Below the pieces are notes generated by a model that did not search any database, was not told the DNA's origin, and worked only from the letters and a program-made list of their open reading frames with translations. Shown here one piece after another: positions 1-7,812 of a DNA stretch of 64,000 nucleotides. The DNA is from Sphingobium faniae (GTDB lineage: Bacteria; Pseudomonadota; Alphaproteobacteria; Sphingomonadales; Sphingomonadaceae). The first letter of the stretch is position 1; every line of letters starts with the position of its first letter. The position numbers and the translations under genes are program-made. The stretch is from assembly GCA_900100475.1 (NCBI GenBank), contig FMTU01000004.1:69501-133500 (forward strand). The letters run 5' to 3'.

Positions 1-606
1 AGGCCCGGCGAAGACCTGCTGAGCGCGGTCGTTTCGGCACAGGTCGGGGGCGACGCCATCCCGCTGCCGGACCTGCTCAGCATTACCAGCAACCTGATGT
101 TCGGGGGGCTTGACACGGTCGCCTCCTCGCTGGGTTTCGCCGCCAAATATCTGGCCGAAAATCCCGCCAAACGGCGGGAACTGGTCGATCGGCCGGAACT
201 GATCGCCAATGCGGTCGACGAATTATTGCGCATGTTCGCGCCATCCTCCACCGCGCGCGTCATCATCCGCGACATCGAACATGGCGGGGTCAGCTTCAAG
301 GCGGGCGACCGCATCTACATCCGGCCCCTGCTGCACGGCATGGACGAGCGGAAATTCCCCGATCCGATGGAGGCGGACTGGGAAAGGCCGGCGCTGGAGC
401 GCAATTACGCCGCCTTCGGCAACGGCCCGCACCGCTGCCCCGGCGCGACGCTGGCGCGCAGCGAGATGCGCATCTTCCTGGAGGAATGGCTGGCGCGCAT
501 CCCCGACTTCACCCTGGCCCCCGACGATCGCCCGACCTTCGGCGCAGGCATGGTGAACGCCGTGCTGCGCCTGCCGCTGGTCTGGGACCCGGCCAGCGTG
601 CGCTGA
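1..606 (+). CDS. Cytochrome P450, C-terminal part (truncated by window start)
   Basis: Haem monooxygenase that would hydroxylate an organic substrate with electrons from a ferredoxin or similar partner. The frame is open from base 1, so the N-terminus lies outside the window; 201 codons are visible. The I-helix motif FGGLDT (window codons 34-39) carries the acid-alcohol Asp-Thr pair. The K-helix ExxR is ELLR (codons 74-77). The haem loop FGNGPHRCPG puts the thiolate Cys at codon 146. All three fit a soluble bacterial class I P450. No ferredoxin or ferredoxin reductase gene follows. It precedes an SDR by 39 bases and is probably the first visible gene of the + strand operon to 5509. Family certain; substrate unknown. 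Confidence 0.95.
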   Translation, partial: RPGEDLLSAVVSAQVGGDAIPLPDLLSITSNLMFGGLDTVASSLGFAAKYLAENPAKRRELVDRPELIANAVDELLRMFAPSSTARVIIRDIEHGGVSFKAGDRIYIRPLLHGMDERKFPDPMEADWERPALERNYAAFGNGPHRCPGATLARSEMRIFLEEWLARIPDFTLAPDDRPTFGAGMVNAVLRLPLVWDPASVR

Positions 607-645
607 TCCTTTCGACCCGTCCCATCCTTTCACGCAGGAGAATAT

Positions 646-1419
646 ATGTCCGCCACACAAGCGCTTTCGATCTATGGCCTTGAAGGCAAGACCGCCATCG
701 TTACCGGCGCGGCGTCCGGCATCGGCCGCGCCACCGCCGATCTTTTCACCCAGGTCGGCGCGCGCGTGCTGTTCGTCGACATCGTCGCGAACGCCGTGCA
801 GGAGGCCGCGGAGGCGTCCGGCTCGCCCTGGGCCGTGTGCGACATCGCCGACGAGGCGCAGGTGCAGGCGACCGTCGACAAGGCAAGGGCACTGTTCGGC
901 CGCCTCGACATCCTCGCCAATGTCGCGGCCTATCGCCGCAAGGCCGACACCATGGCCATGCCCGCATCCGAATGGGATATCATGCACGCCGTCACGACGC
1001 GCGGCACGTTCCTGATGATGCGCGAAGCGATCAAGATCATGCGCGAGCAGGACGGCGGCGGCGCCATCGTCAACGTGTCCTCCGTGAGCGCGGACCATCC
1101 CACGATCTTCAACAACATGCATTATGATTCCGCCAAAGCGGGGGTGGACGCGATGACGCGGGCCGCGGCTATCGAATTTTCCGGGCATGGCATCCGCGTG
1201 AATTCGGTACAGCCCGGCGGCACCGACAGCGGCGGCGCGAAGAAGATGGGCGAAAGCCTTCCCTTCAAGGGGCCGATGACCCTGCCCGGCCGCATCCCGC
1301 TGGGCCGCATTTCCCAGCCTGTCGAGCAGGCCCGCGCCATCCTGTTCCTCGCCAGCGATGCCGCCAGCTATATCACCGGCCATCATCTGACCGTGGACGG
1401 CGGCTATCATGTCTCATGA
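646..1419 (+). CDS. SDR family oxidoreductase
   Basis: NAD(P)-dependent alcohol/ketone oxidoreductase of 257 residues, the classical SDR length. The Rossmann glycine motif TGAASGIG is at residues 20-27, the Asn motif NVAA starts at 91, the catalytic Ser is 144 or 145, and the YxxxK pair is Tyr159/Lys163. The C-terminus ends in the usual SDR block (SYITGHHLTVDGG). An AGGAG Shine-Dalgarno sequence precedes the ATG. The next gene starts 19 bases after the stop, so it is very likely cotranscribed with the P450 and the aldehyde dehydrogenase and may oxidise the P450 product. The substrate is not predictable. Confidence 0.93.
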   Translation: MSATQALSIYGLEGKTAIVTGAASGIGRATADLFTQVGARVLFVDIVANAVQEAAEASGSPWAVCDIADEAQVQATVDKARALFGRLDILANVAAYRRKADTMAMPASEWDIMHAVTTRGTFLMMREAIKIMREQDGGGAIVNVSSVSADHPTIFNNMHYDSAKAGVDAMTRAAAIEFSGHGIRVNSVQPGGTDSGGAKKMGESLPFKGPMTLPGRIPLGRISQPVEQARAILFLASDAASYITGHHLTVDGGYHVS

Positions 1420-1438
1420 CGTGGAGGAGGATTCTTCG

Positions 1439-2899
1439 ATGATCGCTGACGCCACCCTGGATATCCTGCCGAAACCCAAGCTGCTGATCGGTGGCCGGGA
1501 TATGTTCGATGCCAGTGGCGGAACCCATGGCCATGTCTATGCCGCGACCGGAAAGCTGACGGGGCATATCCCGCTCGCCGGGCCGGAGGAGATCGACGCC
1601 GCCGTCGCGGCCGCCCGCGCCGCCGCACCCGCCTGGGCCAACATGCTGCCCAATGAACGGCGGAACATCCTGATCCGCTTCGCCCAACTGTTGCAACGCG
1701 ACGCCGACATCCTCACCCGGCTGTCGGTGATCGACAACGGCATTCCGCTGTCCGTGGCGCAATTCGGCCCGCATGTCGCGGCGGACAGCTTTCTCTACAA
1801 TGCGGGCTGGACCGACAAGATCGGCGGCGACGTCATCGCCACATGGCCGACCCCCGCACTGGATTATACGCGCGACGAGCCGTTCGGGGTCGTCGCCGTG
1901 ATCATCCCCTGGAACGGCCCGATCTACGCGCTGGGCATGGTCCTTGGCCCCGCGCTGGCGGCGGGCAACACGGTGGTCGTCAAGCCGCCCGAGCTTGCGC
2001 CCTATGCCGCCATGCGCTTCGGCGACCTCGCGCTCGAGGCCGGACTGCCCGCCGGTGTCGTGAACATCGTGCCGGGCGGTCCCGCAGCAGGCGCGGCGCT
2101 CACCACCCATCCCGGCGTGGACAAGATCAGCTTCACCGGCAGCGGGGCCACCGCGCGCCATATCCTCAGCGCCGTCGCGCCACGCATGACGCCGGTTCAT
2201 CTGGAACTGGGCGGCAAGTCCGCCGCCGTGATCTTCGACGATGCCGACCTTGACGCACTGGACGCGTTCAGCCTGTCGGGCGTCGTCAACAACAGCGGAC
2301 AGGGCTGCATCAACGCCACGCGCCTGCTCGTGCAATCGCGCATCTACGACGCGGTGGTCGATCGCATACGCGCACAGGCCGAACAGATCGCGCTCGGCGA
2401 TCCCATGGACGCCGCGACGCGGATGGGTCCGGTCATCGACGATCGCGCCGTGCAGCGGATCATGGGCATGATAGAGCGTGCGCCCGGTGAAGGCGGGCGG
2501 CTCGTTGCGGGCGGGGAACGCGCGGGCGGCGCGCTGGCAGACGGCTATTTCATCCAGCCGACCGTCTTTTGCGACGTCGATCCGCAGTCGGAACTGGCGC
2601 AGCATGAGGTGTTCGGCCCCGTTCTCGCCATCAGCCGGTTCGATACGGAGGAGGAGGCCGTGGCGCTGGCCAACGGCACGGACTTCGGCCTCGCCGCTTA
2701 TGTGTGGACCCGCGATGTCAAGCGCGCGCACGGCATGGCCAGCAAGCTGATCGCGGGCAATATCTGGGTCAACGGCTTTACCGGCATCCCCATCTCCGCG
2801 CCTTTTGGCGGCGTCGGACAGAGCGGCCAGGGGCGTCTGGGCGGCATCCACGGCATTCGCGAATATCTGCGCGCCAAAAATGTGTGGATCAGCCTTTGA
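1439..2899 (+). CDS. Aldehyde dehydrogenase family protein
   Basis: NAD(P)-dependent oxidation of an aldehyde to a carboxylate; 486 residues. Visible motifs: the PWN loop with Asn159, cofactor Lys182, the FTGSGATAR glycine motif, the general base in ELGGKS (Glu256) and the catalytic Cys290 in GQGCINATR. An in-frame ATG at 1409 overlaps the upstream SDR, but a strong GGAGGAGG (1423-1430) sits 8 bases before the ATG at 1439, so 1439 is chosen. The stop overlaps the following GMC gene. It likely works on the aldehyde made by the neighbouring alcohol oxidases. A second aldehyde dehydrogenase with catalytic residues at the same numbers is at 39297-40772. Confidence 0.94.
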   Translation: MIADATLDILPKPKLLIGGRDMFDASGGTHGHVYAATGKLTGHIPLAGPEEIDAAVAAARAAAPAWANMLPNERRNILIRFAQLLQRDADILTRLSVIDNGIPLSVAQFGPHVAADSFLYNAGWTDKIGGDVIATWPTPALDYTRDEPFGVVAVIIPWNGPIYALGMVLGPALAAGNTVVVKPPELAPYAAMRFGDLALEAGLPAGVVNIVPGGPAAGAALTTHPGVDKISFTGSGATARHILSAVAPRMTPVHLELGGKSAAVIFDDADLDALDAFSLSGVVNNSGQGCINATRLLVQSRIYDAVVDRIRAQAEQIALGDPMDAATRMGPVIDDRAVQRIMGMIERAPGEGGRLVAGGERAGGALADGYFIQPTVFCDVDPQSELAQHEVFGPVLAISRFDTEEEAVALANGTDFGLAAYVWTRDVKRAHGMASKLIAGNIWVNGFTGIPISAPFGGVGQSGQGRLGGIHGIREYLRAKNVWISL

Positions 2900-4488
2900 C
2901 TGTCCCGGCCGATGCCGACGTCGTCATCGCGGGCGGCGGCAGCGCGGGCTGCGTGCTGGCCGCCCGGCTGTCGGAAGATCCCGCGCGGCGGGTCGTGCTG
3001 ATAGAGGCGGGCGGGAAGGGTGGCGGGCTTCTCGTCGCCATGCCCGCAGGCACTTTCGCGCTGATGGGTCATGCCAGATCGGACTGGTCCTATCCGACCG
3101 AGCCGGACCCGTCGGTGGGCGGGCGGGTGAGCCAGTGGTCAGGAGGCAGGATGCTGGGCGGATCGAGCGCGATCAACGGCATGGTCTATGTGCGCGGTCA
3201 GCGCGGGGACTATGACCGCTGGGTCGCGGACGGCGCCACCGGATGGGGGTGGGACGACGTGCTGCCCTATTTCCTGAAGTCGGAGCGGTTTTCCGGCCGG
3301 CCTTCGCAATTCCACGGCGCGCTGGGCCCGCTGCGTGTAGGACCGGGGGGCGCGCGGCACGAACTGGTGGACGCGGTGATGGACAGCTTCGCCGCGCTCG
3401 GCGTGCCCAGACGGGCGGACTATTGCGACGGCGACCAGTTCGGCGTGTATGAGAATTGGACCACGACCGGCGACGGCAAACGATCCAGCACTGCCCAGGC
3501 CTATCTCAAGCCCGCGCTGAAGCGTCCCAACCTTCACGTCGTCACCGACGCCCTTGTCGACAAGGTGCTGATCGAGAACGGGCGCGCGGTCGGGCTGCGC
3601 TTCCTGCTGGGGGGCAAGGCGCATGTCGTCCGCGCGCGCGAGGTGATCGTGAGCGCGGGCGCGATCGGCTCGCCGGCCATCCTGATGCGGTCCGGCATCG
3701 GCCCGGCGGCGCATCTGCGCGCCATGGGCATCGACGTGCGCGCCGACTTGCCGGTGGGGCGCAATCTTCAGGAACATGCCGGCACGACCTTCAGCAAACT
3801 GGTCGACGTGCCAACCTATAACAGCCCGGCCGGGCCATGGACGCTGGGCCGGAACCTGTTTCGCTGGTTGCTCACCAGCAGCGGGCCGATGGCCTCGGCC
3901 GCGGTGCATGTCATGGCGGGGGTGAAGTCGGAACCGTCACTGGCCGAACCCGATGTCTCGATCAGTTTCATGCCGCTCGCCATCGACATGAGCCGGGGCA
4001 AGCCGCGTATGCATCCCAGGCCGGGCATCACCATCGGCGGCAACAGCATGCGCCCCGACAGCCGGGGCGAAATTCGCCTGCGCAGCGCCGACCCCAATGA
4101 CAAGCCGGTGATCGACCATCGCCTGCTGGGCGACGAACGCGACCTGCGCCGCCTGATCGCCACGGGCAAGCTCATCGCCCGCCTGTTCGACACCGCGCCG
4201 CTGCGCGACCATGTGGTCGGCGCGAATTATCCTGTCGCACTGCCCCGCGACGATCAGGCGTGGGAAGCGCATATCCGCCAAAGCGCGAACATCGGCTATC
4301 ATCCGGTCGGCACATGCCGGATGGGTGGCGGCGATGCGGTGGTCGATCAGGAATTGAAGGTTCGGGGGATAAGCCAGTTGCGGGTCGTTGACGCGTCCGT
4401 CATGCCGATCATCGTTTCGGGCAACACCAATGCCGCAACCATCATGATCGCCGAGCGGGCCGCCGAGTTCTTTCGCGCAGGCCGGTGA
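2896..4488 (+). CDS. GMC family FAD-dependent alcohol dehydrogenase/oxidase
   Basis: FAD-dependent oxidation of an alcohol to an aldehyde, as in the choline dehydrogenase and alkane-alcohol dehydrogenase relatives. 530 residues. The FAD-binding GGGSAG motif is at 13-18, the second GMC signature GGSSAINGMVYVRG follows, and the C-terminal catalytic region has His469 in HPVGTCRMG and Asn512 in SGNTNAAT. The frame is open back to 2704, inside the aldehyde dehydrogenase gene, but homology begins at about 2900. The best start is TTG at 2896, which overlaps the upstream stop as TTGA and so implies translational coupling; no ATG lies near. A paralogue is at 36599-38275. Confidence 0.92.
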   Translation: MTVPADADVVIAGGGSAGCVLAARLSEDPARRVVLIEAGGKGGGLLVAMPAGTFALMGHARSDWSYPTEPDPSVGGRVSQWSGGRMLGGSSAINGMVYVRGQRGDYDRWVADGATGWGWDDVLPYFLKSERFSGRPSQFHGALGPLRVGPGGARHELVDAVMDSFAALGVPRRADYCDGDQFGVYENWTTTGDGKRSSTAQAYLKPALKRPNLHVVTDALVDKVLIENGRAVGLRFLLGGKAHVVRAREVIVSAGAIGSPAILMRSGIGPAAHLRAMGIDVRADLPVGRNLQEHAGTTFSKLVDVPTYNSPAGPWTLGRNLFRWLLTSSGPMASAAVHVMAGVKSEPSLAEPDVSISFMPLAIDMSRGKPRMHPRPGITIGGNSMRPDSRGEIRLRSADPNDKPVIDHRLLGDERDLRRLIATGKLIARLFDTAPLRDHVVGANYPVALPRDDQAWEAHIRQSANIGYHPVGTCRMGGGDAVVDQELKVRGISQLRVVDASVMPIIVSGNTNAATIMIAERAAEFFRAGR

Positions 4489-4582
4489 CTGGCTTCACAA
4501 GACCGATATCTCGGCGTGCCCTCTTCGCATGTCACCTGCATCATATCATCTGGCAGCCTCCACAGTGCAGGAAAGACGCCAG

Positions 4583-5509
4583 ATGATCGATAACAAGCAG
4601 GCATTCCGATCAGCGCTCGGCCGCTTCGTGACCGGCGTCACGATCGTGACGACGCGTGATGAGGAGGGGAAAGCGATCGGCCTGACGGCCAACAGCTTCA
4701 ATTCGGTGTCGCTGGACCCGCCGCTGGTGCTCTGGAGTCTGGCGCTGACCAGTCCTAATCTATTGGCTTTCCGCAACAGCCGGGCCTGGGCCGTGCATGT
4801 GCTGGCGGCCGATCAGGAGGATCTGTCCAACCGCTTCGCGACGCGGGGGATCGACAAGTTCGAAGGTCTCTCCATCGACGACGGACCAGAAGGCGCGCCG
4901 CTGATCCCCGGCTGCGCAGCCCGGTTCGGATGCCGCTCGACATTCGAATATGAAGGTGGCGACCATGCGATCTTCGTGGGCGAGGTCGTCGATTTCATCG
5001 ACCGGGACATCAAGCCGCTGGTCTTTCATGGCGGCAAATATGGCGGCGTCTTTCAGGGCGCGAAGGAGACCCGACCCGCCGAACTGGTGCACGAAGGAGA
5101 GTTTGGGCGCTACTTCATCGGCCATCTGCTCAACCGGGCCTATCAGACGGCCTTCGTGGACGTGCGCCGGGAATATCGGGCGCGCGGATTGCGGTCATCG
5201 GAATATAGCGTGATCGTGGCGCTGGGCCTTGGCGACGGATGCCCGCGCGCCGAACTGATACGGCGGGCGGCCAATGGCGCTGTCGACCTGCCTGACGCGG
5301 CCATCGACGGGCTGATCGCGCGCGGGGTCATCACGGGCGCAGGCGACGCGCTGCATCTTACCGGCGAAGGACGCAAGATCCTCGCAGAGTTGATGGCGGT
5401 GGCGCAATCCTTCCAGCTTCAGCTCGAAAGCATGCTCGCGCCCTATGAGCTTTCCCAGTTGACCAGCCTGTTGGGCAAGCTCTGCTCGGTGGGAGAAGAT
5501 GCCGGCTGA
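4583..5509 (+). CDS. Flavin reductase domain fused to a C-terminal MarR-like winged-helix domain
   Basis: 308 residues. The first part (about 8-160) is a flavin reductase-like FMN-binding domain (HpaC/HsaB type): it has RFVTGVTIVTT near the start, LTANSFNSVSLDPPLV, and a terminal HGGKYGG. Such proteins reduce FMN or FAD with NAD(P)H for a two-component monooxygenase. The second part (about 175-305) reads as a MarR-type winged helix: a long first helix, LRSSEYSVIVALG, a wing with LIARGVITGAGDALHLT, and a long C-terminal helix. An ATG at 4529 is in frame, but AGGAAAG at 4569-4575 supports the ATG at 4583. No partner oxygenase component of the two-component type is in the window. Reductase call firm, MarR-like call fairly firm, DNA binding untested. 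Confidence 0.85.
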   Translation: MIDNKQAFRSALGRFVTGVTIVTTRDEEGKAIGLTANSFNSVSLDPPLVLWSLALTSPNLLAFRNSRAWAVHVLAADQEDLSNRFATRGIDKFEGLSIDDGPEGAPLIPGCAARFGCRSTFEYEGGDHAIFVGEVVDFIDRDIKPLVFHGGKYGGVFQGAKETRPAELVHEGEFGRYFIGHLLNRAYQTAFVDVRREYRARGLRSSEYSVIVALGLGDGCPRAELIRRAANGAVDLPDAAIDGLIARGVITGAGDALHLTGEGRKILAELMAVAQSFQLQLESMLAPYELSQLTSLLGKLCSVGEDAG

Positions 5510-5552
5510 AGGCCGGCCGGCAGGCGCAGGGCGCCACTCAATTGATCTGGCC

Positions 5553-5582
5553 AAAAAAAGGGACAGGTTCCCCTGCCCCTTT
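5553..5582 (-). terminator. Rho-independent terminator of the small exported protein gene
   Basis: Arms 5557-5567 and 5572-5582 form an 11-bp stem with one mismatch around a 4-base loop. On the - strand it is followed by a run of seven T (A run at 5553-5559). It lies 42 bases after the stop of the gene at 5625-5900. Confidence 0.75.
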
Positions 5583-5624
5583 CGCATTTGCGTCATGCGC
5601 CGAAGCGCAATGGTCTTCCGAAGA

Positions 5625-5900
5625 TCAGAGCTTCTTGAGGTCGGCGGAGGTCAGGCTGGTCACCAGTCCCTTCTCGCCAGCCGACAGCGTCGAGGCCGGG
5701 ATCGTCACGAAGCGCCCCTTGTAAATGATCTGTACGGAACCGGCCGTTCCGTCCTCATTCTTGAGAACGCGGTCAATGACGCCGACGCGCGTGCCATCGG
5801 CCAGCTTGACCATGGTCCGCGCCTTGATGACCGGGGCTTCCTGCGCGATGGCAGACGTGCTGAGCGCGAGGGCGGCGGCGGCGAAGATGAGAATTTTCAT
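5625..5900 (-). CDS. Small exported protein, PRC-barrel-like
   Basis: 91 residues. A Sec signal peptide is clear: a short charged start, a hydrophobic core of Ala and Leu residues, and an AxA-type cleavage site before QEAP at about residue 20. The mature part of about 70 residues is rich in beta-type sequence (VGVIDRVLKNEDG, VQIIYKGRFVTIPASTL) and resembles small PRC-barrel-like periplasmic proteins, though the match is only by eye. GAGG six bases upstream of the ATG supports the start. It has its own terminator and stands apart from the catabolic operons on both sides. Function unknown; it may be a background gene unrelated to the cluster. Confidence 0.8.
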   Translation of the reverse strand: MKILIFAAAALALSTSAIAQEAPVIKARTMVKLADGTRVGVIDRVLKNEDGTAGSVQIIYKGRFVTIPASTLSAGEKGLVTSLTSADLKKL

Positions 5901-6159
5901 GATGACCTCGTTAAGGATTGTGGCCGCCCGGTATCATGTTGCATCGCAACGGCCAAATGGAACATGCACATATTTCAGCGATCATCCATATGAACGGTGG
6001 CACGATCCTCCACGCATATGCAGCAGACGCGTTGACAGAAGGGTTCATTCCAGGGGCCGCGGAACCGGCGCGGCGCGATGATTCCCTTCAGGGCGACAGC
6101 GCCGGCGGTCGCACTCATGACTGTGGGATGGGAGAGCGCGCGACGCTCCCCCATCCAGG

Positions 6160-7812
6160 TCAGCTATTGGCGCCTACCGCATCGTGGGCGGCGATCCAGC
6201 CAAAGATGAAGGCGGCGCCGATGCTCGCGCCCGCCGCCGGGTAGCAGCGGCCCATGACAGAGGCGGTCGAATTGCCGGTGGCGTAAAGTCCTTCGATCAC
6301 CGATCCGTCGGCGCGCAACACGCGAGCCTTGTCGTCGGTAACGATCCCGCCCGAGGTGCCGACATCGCCCGGCACCATCTCCATCACATAGAAAGGCGGC
6401 TTGTCGATCTTGCCCAGATTAGGGTTGGGCTTGACCGTCGGGTCGCCAAAGCAATTGTCATAGCCGCGCCCGCCGCGGTTGAAATCCAGATCCTTGCCGG
6501 TCTCGCAATAGCCGTTGAACTTCTCGATCTCCGCCTTGAGGCCGACAGGATCGATGCCGGTGATCTGCGCCAGTTCCTCGATCGAATCCGCCTTCTTCAT
6601 CATGCCGCTGTCGAGCCAGGATTGCGGCGTCTTGCCCGGCGGGTAATAACCCCAGGCGTAGCGTTTGCGGTGACGGCTATCGAGGATGACATAGGCCGGC
6701 ACGTCATTCTGGTAGAGGCGCTGGCCGTTTTCCATATAGGAACCGCTCTCATTCAGGATGCGCTTGCCCTGACGGTTGACGATGATGCAATGCGGTTTGG
6801 AAATATCCGTATTGTGCATGTTCGCCGGCCCGCCTTCGGGCACCATGGTGCCCGGCACCCACCAGGCCTGGTCCATCAGGTCGAGCGCGGCGCCATGCTT
6901 TTCGGCGATCTGGATCAACTCGCCGGTATCGCCGGGATTGGCGTTGGTCCATTCGACGGAACTGGGCTGGGGTCCGTATTTCCTGCGCATCTCCGCATTG
7001 TGGGAGAAGCCGCCCGCATTGATCAGTACGCCGTCACGCGCGCCGATGCGCAACGTCCTGCCGTCATGCTCGGCGATCACGCCGACGATCCTGCCGTCTT
7101 CCTCGATCAGTTCGGTAATGCCGTAACCGGTGCGCATGTCGACGCCGGCCTTGTCCGCCAGCATCAGCATCCGACCCTGAAGCGCGCCGCCGAAGCTGAG
7201 GATGGGCTTGCCGCGCTTCGCCACCTTGCGCATGCGCCACAACAGCTTCACGCCTTCCCACATGCCACGCGGCGTGCGGGTGGCCAGGCCGATGATCCCG
7301 GCCTTGTCGGTGGGCAGCGGCATGACCATGGGGCCAAGCCGCAGCTTGTCGAACAGCGGCCCCATCTCGCGGCTGTCGAGCAACGGCGAGCCGATCGAGC
7401 GGCTGCGCGTCACGCCGCCGGGGCGGTCGTCATAATAGTCCGACCAGCCTTCGGTATGCAACCAGACCATGCCCTGTTCCTCCAGCCATTTCAGCATGGC
7501 GGGGCCGTTGCGCAGATAGGCTTCCTTCCGTTCCGCCGTCGCGCCGGGGCCGCCATCGTCGCCGATGGTCGCGTCCATGTAGGTGCGGCCCATCTCATGG
7601 CTGTCCTTGATGCCCTTTGCCTTGATGATGTGGTTGTTGGGCACCCACAGCACGCCGCCGGACATGGCGGTCGATCCGCCCAGCTTGTCGGTCTTTTCCA
7701 GGATCAGCGGCGTCTTGCCGACGGATTTGAGATAGAGCGCGGCCACCATGGAGCCGCCGCCCGATCCCACGATCACGAAGTCGGCGACCTCATCGAATGT
7801 CGTCGCCGCCAT
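6160..7812 (-). CDS. FAD-binding dehydrogenase, 3-ketosteroid-delta1-dehydrogenase-like
   Basis: 550-residue flavoprotein of the FAD_binding_2/fumarate reductase superfamily, closest in architecture to KstD, which introduces a double bond next to a ring ketone. The FAD motif GSGGGSMVAAL is at 15-25, then LEKTDKLGGSTAMSGG. Near the C-terminus, CYPAAGASIG has the Tyr-x3-Gly spacing that KstD uses for its catalytic Tyr and Gly; the DYYDDRPGG segment matches the usual N-terminal active-site region. It shares one base with the upstream Rieske gene stop (TGATG, 7810-7814), so the two are translationally coupled. A true steroid substrate is not proven: related enzymes act on other cyclic ketones. 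Confidence 0.85.
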   Translation of the reverse strand: MAATTFDEVADFVIVGSGGGSMVAALYLKSVGKTPLILEKTDKLGGSTAMSGGVLWVPNNHIIKAKGIKDSHEMGRTYMDATIGDDGGPGATAERKEAYLRNGPAMLKWLEEQGMVWLHTEGWSDYYDDRPGGVTRSRSIGSPLLDSREMGPLFDKLRLGPMVMPLPTDKAGIIGLATRTPRGMWEGVKLLWRMRKVAKRGKPILSFGGALQGRMLMLADKAGVDMRTGYGITELIEEDGRIVGVIAEHDGRTLRIGARDGVLINAGGFSHNAEMRRKYGPQPSSVEWTNANPGDTGELIQIAEKHGAALDLMDQAWWVPGTMVPEGGPANMHNTDISKPHCIIVNRQGKRILNESGSYMENGQRLYQNDVPAYVILDSRHRKRYAWGYYPPGKTPQSWLDSGMMKKADSIEELAQITGIDPVGLKAEIEKFNGYCETGKDLDFNRGGRGYDNCFGDPTVKPNPNLGKIDKPPFYVMEMVPGDVGTSGGIVTDDKARVLRADGSVIEGLYATGNSTASVMGRCYPAAGASIGAAFIFGWIAAHDAVGANS

